A DNA stretch of 64,000 bases from Streptosporangium sp. NBC_01755 (GCF_035917995.1 NZ_CP109131.1:7502001-7566000); one strand, 5' to 3'; counted from the first letter of the stretch, positions 29,637 to 37,922 are shown. Program-made: numbers and translations. Notes: generated from the letters alone by a model not told the origin.

Positions 29637-29942
29637 GGTGGCCTCCGTGTGCCAATCAGGGATGATCTGGCCGACAGGGCGCCGGGACCTGACCCGCCGA
29701 CCTACCAAGCGCGCGCCGCGGTTGACCAGGGCATCCTTGGAGCCCTTCCTGTCAACCTTCTCATCAGGCGCATCTCGCCCTGGCGATGCCGCGCCGTCGG
29801 CTCACCCCGTGAGCCGACGGCCGCGACGGTGATGTGCTCCCCTGCTGTTCCCCGTTCCCTACTTGCCCCGGCATCGTCGCGGTGGTGGGCCGGGTCAAGC
29901 ACTTCGTCGGCGCTGCGGGAGGCCGACAAGCAGAAGCGAGAT

Positions 29943-29978
29943 GGCAGGGCCCGGATACCGCGGTATCCGGGCCCTGCC
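29943..29978. terminator. Terminator: perfect 36-nt palindrome
   Basis: GGCAGGGCCCGGATACCG is followed directly by its exact reverse complement, giving an 18-bp stem with a minimal loop. It begins four bases past the stop codon of the DUF1707 gene and should end the exporter operon. Confidence 0.85.
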
Positions 29979-29981
29979 GCG

Positions 29982-30587
29982 TCACCGGCGCGGCGCCTGC
30001 CACCGGGTGTCGAGCCGGCCGTGCCGCATTCGGCCTACCAAGCGGACGCGCAGCGTCTCCGGCGTGTTGTCGCCCGCGTCCCTGCTGATCGCCAGCGTGC
30101 TGTGCCGCACCGACAGCTCGTTGGCGTCCACCACCATGCCCGGCGCGAGGACCAACTCCACGTTGCCGCCGCTCACCCGCAGCTCGATAACGAGCTCGGG
30201 CGCGCTGCGCACCGCGCTGGTCAGGTCCAGCAGCACGTCGCACCACGCGGTGCGCAGCGCCAGCCGGTACGGCAGCGTCCACCGGCCGTCACGGCGCACC
30301 GAGCCGTGCCGCTCCTTGATGGTGAGCAGTTCGGCGGCCGACTCGGCCGGCGTCCCAGCGAACGGCAGCGTGAGTGCGCCGTCGCTGCCTGGAACCGCCA
30401 TCAGATCGGTGACGAGCGGGGTCAGCGCGTCGATGGTGCGGGCGACCAGCGCCGCGTCCAGCCGCTCGTCGAACTCGACCGGGTCGAGCCGGCCGTCGGC
30501 GACGGCGGCGCGCAGCAGTTCGATGACCCTGTCGCGGTCCGCGTCGGACGCGCGCAGCGCGGGTGAGCTGGGCGGATCTGCCGGCAT
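29982..30587 (-). CDS. DUF1707-domain protein, last gene of the DrrAB-type operon
   Basis: This 201-residue protein starts with the DUF1707 (SHOCT-like) segment: RASDADRDRVIELLRAAVAD, then GRLDPVEFDERL. A C-terminal region of about 120 residues is beta-rich. DUF1707 modules are common at the N-terminus of actinomycete membrane-associated or regulatory proteins and may bind other proteins. No membrane helix is visible here. ATG 30587 follows GAGGAGG. It is on the same strand as the ABC permease 72 bp upstream and shares its terminator, so a role with the exporter is likely but unproven. Confidence 0.75.
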   Translation of the reverse strand: MPADPPSSPALRASDADRDRVIELLRAAVADGRLDPVEFDERLDAALVARTIDALTPLVTDLMAVPGSDGALTLPFAGTPAESAAELLTIKERHGSVRRDGRWTLPYRLALRTAWCDVLLDLTSAVRSAPELVIELRVSGGNVELVLAPGMVVDANELSVRHSTLAISRDAGDNTPETLRVRLVGRMRHGRLDTRWQAPRR

Positions 30588-30659
30588 CCGGCCTCCTCGG
30601 CGGCGAGGTGGTGGCACCGCGCCACCGAAATTGCTGACTGATCGGTCTAAGGAGACAAC

Positions 30660-31421
30660 CTAGGCGATTTTGCGGCGGTAAGTGGCCATGGCGAAGGCGT
30701 ACGCGACGATGAGGAGGCCGACGCACCAGGCCAGGGCGATCCAGATGTCGGTGCCGACCGGCTGCTGGGTGAACAGGTCGCGGATGGCGTTGACGATGGA
30801 GGTCACCGGCTGGTGCTCGGCGAAGGCGCGCACCGGGCCGGGCATGGTGGCGGTGGGCACGAACGCCGAGCTGACGAACGGCAGGAAGATGAGCGGGAAG
30901 GAGAAGCCGCTCGCGCCGTCCGCGGACTTCGCGGTCAGACCGGGGATGACGGCCAGCCACGTCAACGCCAGCGTGAACAGGGTCAGGATGCCGACGACCG
31001 CGAGCCACGCCGACACTTCCGCCGCCGAGCGGAAGCCCATGAGCAGGGCGACGAGCACGACGACCACGAGCGAGATCAGATTGGCGACCAGCGAGGTCAG
31101 CACGTGTGCCCACAGCACGGACGAGCGTGCGATCGGCATGGACTGGAATCGCTCGAAGATGCCGCTCTTCAAATCCATGAAGAGCCGGAATGCGGTGTAG
31201 GCGACGCCCGAGGCAACCGTGATGAGCAGAATGCCGGGCAGCAGGTAGTTCACATACGACTCCGACCCTGTGTTGATCGCGCCGCCGAACACGTAGACGA
31301 ACATCAGCAGCATGGCGATCGGCATGATCGTGGTCGTGACGACGGTGTCCACGCTGCGCGTGATGTGGCGCAGGGATCGTTCCAGCAGGACGGCGGTGTC
31401 GCCGAAGAAATGCTTGGTCAT
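30660..31421 (-). CDS. ABC-2 type permease, DrrB-like
   Basis: This 253-residue protein has six predicted membrane helices (for example TTTIMPIAMLLMFVYVFGGA and VVVLVALLMGF). It also has the DrrB/ABC-2 transporter motifs, including the LPGILLITVASG loop and the RFQSMPIARSS coupling segment. It forms the membrane channel for the ATPase encoded just upstream, with which it overlaps by 4 bp (ATGA at 31418-31421), so the two are translated together. Relatives export daunorubicin-type drugs or lipids. The substrate here is unknown. Confidence 0.88.
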   Translation of the reverse strand: MTKHFFGDTAVLLERSLRHITRSVDTVVTTTIMPIAMLLMFVYVFGGAINTGSESYVNYLLPGILLITVASGVAYTAFRLFMDLKSGIFERFQSMPIARSSVLWAHVLTSLVANLISLVVVVLVALLMGFRSAAEVSAWLAVVGILTLFTLALTWLAVIPGLTAKSADGASGFSFPLIFLPFVSSAFVPTATMPGPVRAFAEHQPVTSIVNAIRDLFTQQPVGTDIWIALAWCVGLLIVAYAFAMATYRRKIA

Positions 31422-32245
31422 CGTTGTTCCTTACTCGTCCGTGCAGATGTTGCGGTCATGGCCGGCGTCGCGTCCTTGCCGCCGGCGCCGACGATGGCGA
31501 GGAAGACGTCCTCGAGGGTCGGCTGCTTCTCGACGTATTCGACCTTGGCGGGCGGGAGCAGCCGCTTGAGCTCGGCCAGGGTGCCGTTCACGATGATCCG
31601 GCCCTCGTGCAGGATCGCGATCCGGTCGGCGAGTTGTTCGGCCTCGTCCAGATACTGCGTGGTGAGCAGCACCGTCGTACCCCGGCCGGCGAGTTCCTTG
31701 ACGGCCTGCCACACCTCGATGCGCGCCTGGGGGTCGAGCCCGGTCGTCGGCTCGTCGAGGAAGACGACCGGCGGATCGCCGATGAGGCTCATCGCGATGT
31801 CGAGGCGGCGGCGCATGCCCCCCGAATACGTCGACACCTTCCGCGCGGCCGCGTCGGTGAGCGAGAAACGCTTCAACAGGTCATCGGCGATCGTGCCCGG
31901 GTTCTTGAGGTGCCGCAACCGGGCGACCAGCACGAGGTTCTCCCGCCCGCTGAGGATCTCGTCGACGGCGGCGAACTGTCCGGTGAGGCTGATGGACTCC
32001 CGCACGTCGGCAGCCTGCGTGGCGACGTCCAAGCCGTTGACGCCGGCCGTCCCGGCGTCGGCCTTGAGCAGCGTGGACAGGATTTTCACGACCGTGGTCT
32101 TGCCCGCCCCGTTGGAGCCGAGCAGCGCGAAGATGCTGCCCCGCGCCACGTCGAAGTCCACGCCGCGCAGCACCCGCAGCGTCTTGTACGACTTCTCAAG
32201 GCCCTGCACGTGGATCGCAGGCCCCTGAATCTGATTGGCTGTCAT
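31418..32245 (-). CDS. ABC transporter ATPase, DrrA-like
   Basis: This 275-residue ATPase powers the adjacent ABC-2 permease. Walker A is GSNGAGKTT, the signature is YSGGMRRRLDIAMSL, Walker B is VVFLDEPTTGLDP, and the switch His has become Gln in LLTTQYLDEAEQLADRI. This TTQYLDEA form is characteristic of the DrrA drug/lipid-export family. ATG 32245 follows AAGGGA at good spacing; an in-frame ATG 27 bp upstream is less likely. A frameshifted DUF1048 gene lies directly upstream. In many actinomycetes that place is taken by a PadR plus DUF1048 pair that controls the exporter. Confidence 0.9.
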   Translation of the reverse strand: MTANQIQGPAIHVQGLEKSYKTLRVLRGVDFDVARGSIFALLGSNGAGKTTVVKILSTLLKADAGTAGVNGLDVATQAADVRESISLTGQFAAVDEILSGRENLVLVARLRHLKNPGTIADDLLKRFSLTDAAARKVSTYSGGMRRRLDIAMSLIGDPPVVFLDEPTTGLDPQARIEVWQAVKELAGRGTTVLLTTQYLDEAEQLADRIAILHEGRIIVNGTLAELKRLLPPAKVEYVEKQPTLEDVFLAIVGAGGKDATPAMTATSARTSKEQR

Positions 32246-32268
32246 CCGGATGTCCCTTCTCTCTTTGG

Positions 32269-32666
32269 TCACGGTTCGTCGCCCGTGACGCGCTCGATGC
32301 TGTTGGTCGGCCGTTCCCGCTCACGGTTGATCCACTGACCCTCCGGTAGGTCCGAAGGAACGCCTCGGCGAACTGAACAGGGTCTTCGCCGACGACTTCG
32401 CGGATCGGGGTTGCGTTCGCCGCGCTCTGCTCGAAGAGATCGGCGAGATCGGCCAGCATCAGCAGGCTGTCCGCCTTCCCCGGCCTGAAGGACTCCGTGT
32501 ACCGCTGCAGCGCATCGATCGCCGTGTGATGGTTCGCGGGAAGCTGCTGCGTGCGCGCCTTGTACTGCCGGTAGCGCCTCTTGTCCTCGACCGGCCGCAG
32601 TCGCCCTTGCGGCCGCGGTCGTGGTCGCCGGTGCTCCCGCCGCGTCCGCGACGGCGAAGCCGGCAA
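32269..32666 (-). pseudogene. Frameshifted DUF1048 gene
   Basis: The frame encodes a DUF1048 protein (EDKRRYRQYKARTQQLPANH, then LADLFEQSAANATPIREVVG and DPVQFAEAFLRTY). At about 32345 one base seems to be missing. After TAC the expected continuation PEGQWINRERER is found only in the next frame, where it runs to a natural stop (RVTGDEP). The N-terminus before EDKRRY also looks abnormal. Either the gene is broken or the sequence lost a C from a short CCC run. DUF1048 proteins usually accompany PadR regulators of ABC exporters. Confidence 0.75.
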
Positions 32667-32839
32667 TCGAAATCTTCGGCGGGTTCACGCAGCCACTCGT
32701 CCGAGTGGCCCTCCGCCGCTACGCGCCGATGAGCGGCTGGATTTCAGGTTGGTAGTTCAACCCGTGCTCTGCTGTTGCGGGTGCGGCCTTGGGAGGGTGT
32801 TCCAGCACCCTCTCGGGGGTTCGTCCGACGGGACGGCGC

Positions 32840-33265
32840 CTACTCGCAGAAGATACGCACCTGGGCATCGGGCTGGTCGACCTCCATGGTCAGTTCGTCG
32901 AGGTGGTCCACGAGCGCCTCGAGGTGTTCGGGCTTGAGCTGCGTGAGGTCGAACGGCACGCCCGACTTGTCCAGTTTGGCGTTGGCCGCGGCCAGTGCCT
33001 GCGGCGGGATCAGGGCCGTCAGCTGTACGCCGGCCCGCAGCAGCTGCAGCGGCACCCGCACGTTGATCCGCCCCGGCTCGCCGTTCTCATCAAGGGTGTC
33101 CACCATCAACCGCAGGTACTTCGCCCTGCCCTTCGGCCGGGCTCCGGGACTCGACGCCGGCGGCGGCTGGTCCCGTTCGAGCGCGGCGATGAGCTGCTCC
33201 GCCTCCTCTGCGGTGATCTTGCCCTCGGCCAGCATGTCGAGGATGTCCTTGCGCTGTTCGTTCAT
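32840..33265 (-). CDS. SHOCT-like domain protein, last gene of the DUF2089 operon
   Basis: This 141-residue soluble protein begins with a SHOCT-like helical hairpin (KDILDMLAEGKITAEEAEQL). A region of about 90 residues with LRLMVDTLDENGEPGRINVR follows, resembling the beta strand/helix pattern seen in YvlB-type proteins. No enzyme motif or membrane helix is seen. ATG 33265 follows AGGAGAGG. It lies 11 bp after the small membrane protein on the same strand. The three-gene set DUF2089/membrane protein/SHOCT protein suggests a sensor or envelope-stress module. Confidence 0.7.
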   Translation of the reverse strand: MNEQRKDILDMLAEGKITAEEAEQLIAALERDQPPPASSPGARPKGRAKYLRLMVDTLDENGEPGRINVRVPLQLLRAGVQLTALIPPQALAAANAKLDKSGVPFDLTQLKPEHLEALVDHLDELTMEVDQPDAQVRIFCE

Positions 33266-33276
33266 CGCAACCTCTC

Positions 33277-33534
33277 CTATCGGATGGCTACGAGTACAGC
33301 CGTACGGCTGTACTCGATGTCGACCTGGGTGCCGGGCAACGCGGAGACGATGCGCCAGCCGGTGCCGAGTGCCCGCACCACATCGACGCGGTACACGTGG
33401 CAGGCCACGGCCGCCCCCAGGACGGCCATAACCGCGATCGGTGAGAACACGAACACCACCGGGAGTACCGGGACCCAGATCCGGATGGGATGACGGTCCG
33501 GGCGTTTGACCCGTACGGTCAGCAACTGCGGCAT
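33277..33534 (-). CDS. Small membrane protein between DUF2089 and SHOCT genes
   Basis: This 85-residue protein has a basic N-terminus (VRVKRPDRHP). One long or two short hydrophobic segments follow (IWVPVLPVVFVFSPIAVMAV, then LGAAVACHVY), then a short C-terminal tail. I recognise no named family. Its ATG at 33534 overlaps the stop of the DUF2089 gene (TGATG), so the two are translationally coupled and probably work together at the membrane. Confidence 0.65.
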   Translation of the reverse strand: MPQLLTVRVKRPDRHPIRIWVPVLPVVFVFSPIAVMAVLGAAVACHVYRVDVVRALGTGWRIVSALPGTQVDIEYSRTAVLVAIR

Positions 33535-33911
33535 CACGTCCGGCCCTCCAACTCGGACAATGCCTGCTGTGCGGTGATCTCGCCGCGGCGCAACCGATCG
33601 ATGATGTCGGCCCGTGACGGCGCCGGATCGGTCTCGACGAAGTCGAGCATCTGCGTGATCCGCTTCAGTCGTGATTTGATCGTCGGGTAGCTCACCCCGA
33701 AGATTCGTTCCATCTCCTTGATGGAGCCGTGGCACCGCACGAACGCCGTGACGAAGACCTGGTCCTCGACGTTGAGCTGAGCCAGTTGCGGTAGCTCGAA
33801 CTCGCCCTCGATCGCGACGCCGCTGCCTGCCAGGCGCACCCGCTCGACGACGAACGGCTGGCCCCGGGTCAGGTTCGTGAGTTCCTGCCACTCCATCGCC
33901 TGCTCTGTCAT
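33534..33911 (-). CDS. DUF2089-family HTH protein
   Basis: This 125-residue protein matches the DUF2089 family. LPQLAQLNVEDQVFVTAFVR leads into a helix-turn-helix (GSIKEMERIFGVSYPTIKSR), the conserved core. A SHOCT-like C-terminus follows (DIIDRLRRGEITAQQALSEL). A zinc-ribbon N-terminus seen in some members is absent. It probably regulates its own operon. The first ATG, 33911, lies at the edge of a perfect palindrome and would need a leaderless transcript. ATG 33896 is the alternative start. Confidence 0.78.
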   Translation of the reverse strand: MTEQAMEWQELTNLTRGQPFVVERVRLAGSGVAIEGEFELPQLAQLNVEDQVFVTAFVRCHGSIKEMERIFGVSYPTIKSRLKRITQMLDFVETDPAPSRADIIDRLRRGEITAQQALSELEGRT

Positions 33912-33923
33912 ATCTAAAGATAT
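33910..33923. promoter_or_regulatory. Perfect palindrome at the DUF2089 operon start
   Basis: ATATCT-AA-AGATAT is a perfect 14-bp inverted repeat in an AT-rich island (33905-33970). It overlaps the first possible start codon of the DUF2089 gene. It is a likely autoregulatory operator or core promoter; binding by the DUF2089 protein is inference. Confidence 0.5.
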
Positions 33924-34105
33924 ACTCGCCTAATCTTCAGTTTTCAAGATGTTGATCTTAATTTTCTTAAACCCGCACTTCCTTTGGGCTCCTTGCTGGT
34001 CCGCCGCCCCGCCTACAGCCTCCTGCTGCCGAAGCTCGCCCCCGGCGCGATCCGTGATCTGCGTGATAGTGAAGCCAGCAGACGCTCTCGCTGCGAGGGG
34101 ATCCC

Positions 34106-34939
34106 ATGAGTGCACCGCACGACGCTGACCGCCGTCTCCGGGCCCTGGAGTTGCTTCGGCGGGAAGGGGTCCACTCCCTCGACGACCTGGTGGGGCTGCT
34201 GCTGGCCGAGGCCGACCGCACGGGAGCCTCTGAGGAGGACATTCTCTACCGCCGGGCCAGCGGCAAGCCGGTCGGGCTCGCCCAGCCCGCCTCCGCCGCA
34301 TTGCCTTGGCGGGCCGGGCGTACGAGCGGCCCCTACCGGCACCGGCCCGCCCAGCTGCCGATACTGCTGGATGACAAGCACGAGATCGCACCCGGCGAGG
34401 TGGCCGCGCTGGATGGCCTCGCGCTGGATGGCCTCGCGCTGGATTACGTATGGGACGACGCAGCCGCCGAACGTCAGGTCCTTCGTGCCTTCTCCGTACC
34501 CCAGGAAGCGCTGGACTACATGCGCGCTCAACCCGTGCGGACCGTGTCCCCCGACACCGACGCCCACTCTGCGGGCGAACCCGGCACCCCCGCCTCCGCC
34601 TTCCACCACGTCGACGGCACGCCCGCGACGTTGTGGGAGCACGCCGACTTCTCCGGCTGGAGCATCAACCTGGATCTCGGCCACGTCTTACCGGACCTGA
34701 CCGAGGTACACATGGCCGGGATCTTGTGGTCGTGGACCAGCTGGAACGACCAGATCTCCTCCGTGAGAGCCGGATCTGGCTGGCTGACCTTGTGGGAGCA
34801 CGTCTATCCTGCCACCTACGGCTTGCCGCCTGGATCTAAGCTGCACGTGCAGCCCTTCCAGAGCATCGCCAACCTGGGAGCCAAGGGGTTCAACGATCGC
34901 ATCTCGGCCGTGAACCACCACTACTTCGCGTTCCATTAG
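34106..34939 (+). CDS. Protein with C-terminal beta/gamma-crystallin-like domain
   Basis: This 277-residue protein ends in a crystallin-type double Greek-key domain (about residues 170-277). There are two TLWEH strand motifs, and the calcium-binding consensus NDxxSS appears as WNDQISSV and FNDRISAV. Such domains bind calcium in secreted or spore/stress proteins and in some inhibitors. The N-terminal 150 residues begin with a helical segment (RRLRALELLRREGVHSLDDL) of unknown function. They contain a 15-bp duplication in the DNA that repeats LDGLA. There is no signal peptide. ATG 34106 follows GAGGGG. It stands alone. Confidence 0.75.
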   Translation: MSAPHDADRRLRALELLRREGVHSLDDLVGLLLAEADRTGASEEDILYRRASGKPVGLAQPASAALPWRAGRTSGPYRHRPAQLPILLDDKHEIAPGEVAALDGLALDGLALDYVWDDAAAERQVLRAFSVPQEALDYMRAQPVRTVSPDTDAHSAGEPGTPASAFHHVDGTPATLWEHADFSGWSINLDLGHVLPDLTEVHMAGILWSWTSWNDQISSVRAGSGWLTLWEHVYPATYGLPPGSKLHVQPFQSIANLGAKGFNDRISAVNHHYFAFH

Positions 34940-34989
34940 GTCGTTGGTGAGGATCGACCGATCCTTGGGGTCAGTCGTCGGGGTCGACG

Positions 34990-35270
34990 ATGGTGGCGAG
35001 ACGCGTTGCTCGCGGGCCCGCGCCTGGTAGAAAGGAATCCTGTAGCGCGGCCGCTGCGGGTGGCGACAAGCAAGCCGCTCACGCCCAGGTCGCCGTCGTC
35101 GATGCGGATCTTGACCGGTTCGGCGACGCGGACGCCGGTGTAAAGCAGTGTCTTGATGAGCACGATGTCGCCGGGTACGGCGCGCGGCCCACACGGTGGT
35201 GTAGTAGCTGCGGATCTCGGCCTCGGTGGTGGGGACAGAGGGTGCCTGGTGATCTCGCGGCGTGACCCCG
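34990..35270 (-). pseudogene. Tyrosine recombinase (integrase) remnant
   Basis: Two overlapping frames on the minus strand can be joined to give EAEIRSYYTTVWAAR, then IVLIKTLLYTGVRVAEPVKI, which is the start of a phage-type integrase catalytic domain with its first Arg (TGVRVAE). The HxxR and Tyr parts are missing and at least one frameshift is present. No tRNA or attachment site is visible beside it. Confidence 0.65.
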
Positions 35271-35271
35271 C

Positions 35272-35302
35272 TTGACCTTGACACAGTGACAAGGTCTTCA
35301 CT
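35272..35302 (+). promoter_or_regulatory. MerR-type promoter with dyad between -35 and -10
   Basis: TTGACC (35272) acts as the -35 element. The dyad GACCTTG-9 bp-CAAGGTC (35274-35296) fills the spacer, with TTCACT at about 19 bp as the -10 element. An overlong spacer holding a dyad is the hallmark of MerR-activated promoters. The MerR-HEAT protein two genes downstream is the obvious activator. Confidence 0.75.
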
Positions 35303-35323
35303 GTAGCCAAGGAGGTGGTCCCG

Positions 35324-35992
35324 ATGACCATGCCGAAACAGGACACGGATACGATTCGAGTTTTCCAGGGGCTGGAGGACAGCCGCTCGTCAGTGCGGCT
35401 GCGGGCAGCGCTAGCGGCCGGCACGACCCCTGACCCGCGGTTCATCGACAAGCTCATCGAACGATGCGCGATCGAACCCGAATTTTATGTGCGCGACATG
35501 CTTACGTGGGCACTCACCCGCCACTCAGTATCAATGACGGTCCCAGAGCTTCTCAATGAAGTCCGCTCGGAGCGTGCACAGGCACGAAGCCAGGCGTTGC
35601 ACACGCTGTCCAAGATTGGGGATCGGCAAGCGTGGCCGACGATCACACGGGCGCTTCTGTCCGACGCCGACGATGAGGTGGCGCGGAGCGCTTGGCGGGC
35701 AGCGGTCGTGCTCGTGCCCGAAGGTGAAGAGCCCGAGCTGGCCGCAGTGTTGTCGGCACAGCTCGGGCGCGGTGAACGTGAGATGCAGCTGAGCCTCAGC
35801 CGGGCGCTGGTCGCGCTCGGTGAGGTGATTTTGCCAACTTTGCGCGCTGCGATGACGGATCTCGACCCTCGCGTGCGCGCGCACGCGATCGCCACAGAAC
35901 GGCTGTTGCGCGACCCGGACGCTGGATTCGAGTTCGCGATCGAGGAGGCGAAGCGCGTCGTGGCCCTCGGCAGGACCAGCCAGGAGGAGTGA
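35324..35992 (+). CDS. HEAT-repeat protein
   Basis: This 222-residue protein is built of alpha-helical HEAT-type pairs from end to end (for example EVARSAWRAAVVLVPEGEEP and DPRVRAHAIATERLLRDPDA). No enzyme motif is seen. HEAT solenoids bind proteins, nucleic acid or modified nucleotides. ATG 35324 sits 8 bp after AAGGAGG. Its gene is the first of a two-gene operon driven by a MerR-type promoter. The second gene is a MerR regulator with its own HEAT-like repeats, so the two may form a complex or share a ligand. Confidence 0.8.
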   Translation: MTMPKQDTDTIRVFQGLEDSRSSVRLRAALAAGTTPDPRFIDKLIERCAIEPEFYVRDMLTWALTRHSVSMTVPELLNEVRSERAQARSQALHTLSKIGDRQAWPTITRALLSDADDEVARSAWRAAVVLVPEGEEPELAAVLSAQLGRGEREMQLSLSRALVALGEVILPTLRAAMTDLDPRVRAHAIATERLLRDPDAGFEFAIEEAKRVVALGRTSQEE

Positions 35993-35998
35993 TAGGCA

Positions 35999-37003
35999 GT
36001 GTTGATCGGTGATGTGGCACGACGGTCCGGGGTCAGTGCCCGCATGCTCAGGCATTACGACTCGCTCGGCCTGGTGCGGCCAACGGGTCGTACCGACGCC
36101 GGCTATCGAGAGTACTCCAGCGAGGACGTCCGGCGGATCTTCCATATCGAGAGCCTGCGGTCATTGGGGCTGTCGCTGCGTGAAGTCAGGCGCGCGCTCG
36201 ACGATCCCGGCTTCACGCCCTCAGAGCTCGTCGACGACCTCATCCGCCAGACGCGAGAACGCATTGCAGGTGAGACGGAACTGCTCACGCGACTCCGTCG
36301 GATCGGTGCCGCGGAACCCGCCGGCTGGGAGGACGTCCTCCAGATCGTCGCACTCCTCCAGGCGTTGGGGTCAAAGAGCGCTGGGAAGCGCCAGCGCGCG
36401 GCCTTGTCCTCAGTTGAAGAGGTTCCGGTGCCAGTGGAAGCACTGGTCGAGGCGGCGCTGAGCGAGACGGACCCGAACGTCGCCGGAGCCCTTCGATGGG
36501 CTTTGGCGCAATTGGGCGATGGCGGATTGGCGCTGCTGGCGGAGGGCCTCGGCTCACCGGTAGCCGAGGTGCGGAAACGTGCCGTCCAGTCCATCGCTGA
36601 GATTCCGGATGGTGAGGCGACCGCACTGCTGCGGGACGCCCTCGCGAATCCCGACATCGTGGTCCGCAGGTATGCAGCTCTGGCGCTCGGGGCACGTGGA
36701 GTAGCCGACGCGGTCCCGACGCTCATCGATATGGTCGTCGAGGGGACGAATGACGTTGATGCAGCCGATGCACTGAGCGCGCTGGCGAGTCGTCCCGCGT
36801 TGGCGGATCAGATCGCTACCAGGCTCGTTGATCGCCTCGCCCACGGCACCGCTGAATCGTCTGCACGTCGACGGCTGGCACAGGCGCTCGCGGATATCCC
36901 GGGAATCACCGCGTCACGTGCCCTCGCAGATCTGTCACATGACGAAGACCGTGCCGTTGCGCTTACTGCGGCATACATTCTCGGGATACGCAACGCACGA
37001 TAG
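35999..37003 (+). CDS. MerR-family regulator fused to HEAT-like repeats
   Basis: This 334-residue protein opens with a MerR winged helix (LIGDVARRSGVSARMLRHYD, then GYREYSSEDVRRIFHIESLR). Its coupling helix runs to about residue 115. From about residue 140 it has HEAT-like helical pairs (EVRKRAVQSIAEIPDGEATA, then VVRRYAALALGARGVADAVP) instead of the usual small metal- or drug-binding tail. GTG 35999 has AGGAGGAG upstream and comes 6 bp after the HEAT gene stop, so the genes are co-transcribed. The matching MerR-type promoter upstream indicates autoactivation. What the HEAT region senses is unknown. Confidence 0.85.
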   Translation: MLIGDVARRSGVSARMLRHYDSLGLVRPTGRTDAGYREYSSEDVRRIFHIESLRSLGLSLREVRRALDDPGFTPSELVDDLIRQTRERIAGETELLTRLRRIGAAEPAGWEDVLQIVALLQALGSKSAGKRQRAALSSVEEVPVPVEALVEAALSETDPNVAGALRWALAQLGDGGLALLAEGLGSPVAEVRKRAVQSIAEIPDGEATALLRDALANPDIVVRRYAALALGARGVADAVPTLIDMVVEGTNDVDAADALSALASRPALADQIATRLVDRLAHGTAESSARRRLAQALADIPGITASRALADLSHDEDRAVALTAAYILGIRNAR

Positions 37004-37208
37004 CGGCGGTGCGGTCGGCGGCCGCCAGGTGCTGCAGGGCGGAGTTGATGGAGCGTCCAGCCGCGCCGGTGCGGGTCGTGCGTGCAGACTGCCGCTGCGA
37101 TGTGGGGCATCGAGGTCGACGCCAGCGGGCACGAGCGGGCTGCGGATCAAGCCCCGGGGAGTCTGCTGTCGGGCAGCGGGTTGCCTTTCCTGGGGCCATG
37201 CTCGGGGT

Positions 37209-37808
37209 TCAGGGCCGAAAGGCCCTGAGCATGACGTCGACGAGCGAGTCGGCGTACTCGGCGGTCAGCGGGCCCGAGCGGTGCAGCCAGCGCTGGAACA
37301 GGGGTGCGTAGAGCACCTCCAGGACCAGGTCGAGGTCGGCGTCCACGGCCAGTTGGCCGGCTCGTTGCGCGCTGCGCAGTCGCTCCTTCTTGGCGTCGTC
37401 CACGGGCCGGGCCAGCTTCTCGTGGTACTGCGCGGCAAGGTCGGGATCGTTGATGATCTCGTTGTTGAGCGCCCGGATCGGCTTCTCGAACTCCGGGTCG
37501 GCGAACTCGGCGACCGTCGCGCGCATGACCGTCGTGAGGTCGGCCTCGATGTCGCCGGTGTCCGGCAGCGCCATGCCCTGCCCCTCGGTGCCCTCGCTGA
37601 GCGCCAGGAAGGCGTCGAAGATCACAGCGCCCTTGGACGGCCACCAGCGGTAGATCGTCTGCTTGCCGACGCCGGCCCGGGCGGCGATGGTCTCGATCGC
37701 CACCTTGCCGTACCCGACCTCGGAGACCAGCGCGCGGGTCGCCTCGAGGATCGCCTGCCGCGAACGTTCGCTGCGCCGGGAGCGGTCCGGCTTCCTGGCT
37801 TGGGGCAT
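37209..37808 (-). CDS. TetR-family repressor
   Basis: This 199-residue protein has a standard TetR N-terminus (RQAILEATRALVSEVGYGKV, then GVGKQTIYRWWPSKGAVIFD) and a helical ligand-binding domain of the TetR_C type. It is divergent from the SDR gene. The 114-bp gap holds two palindromic sites, each overlapping one promoter, so it should repress both itself and the SDR. ATG 37808 is the first start after the operator region. The ligand is unknown, though the SDR substrate is a reasonable guess. Confidence 0.9.
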   Translation of the reverse strand: MPQARKPDRSRRSERSRQAILEATRALVSEVGYGKVAIETIAARAGVGKQTIYRWWPSKGAVIFDAFLALSEGTEGQGMALPDTGDIEADLTTVMRATVAEFADPEFEKPIRALNNEIINDPDLAAQYHEKLARPVDDAKKERLRSAQRAGQLAVDADLDLVLEVLYAPLFQRWLHRSGPLTAEYADSLVDVMLRAFRP

Positions 37809-37829
37809 GGGCTCAAGCTAGCACTTCAA

Positions 37830-37903
37830 CGAGACGAGCCGGTTCGTTTTGACAAGGTCGCTACCGCCTTGCAGACTGGAGCGAACCGAGACGTACCGTC
37901 TCG
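37830..37903. promoter_or_regulatory. Two TetR-type operators between the TetR and SDR genes
   Basis: CGAGACG-TAC-CGTCTCG (37887-37903) is a perfect 7-bp inverted repeat just before the SDR ribosome-binding site. A related site around 37830-37850 contains AACGAGACGAGC and TTCGTTTT. The shared ACGAGACG/CGTCTCGTTTT words suggest that the same repressor binds both. Confidence 0.7.
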
Positions 37904-37922
37904 TTTTAGGAGGTGGGATTCC

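Noticed and set aside
34990..35270. Integrative element with attachment site next to a tRNA
   Set aside because: The integrase is a fragment, and no tRNA gene or direct-repeat attachment site is seen nearby.
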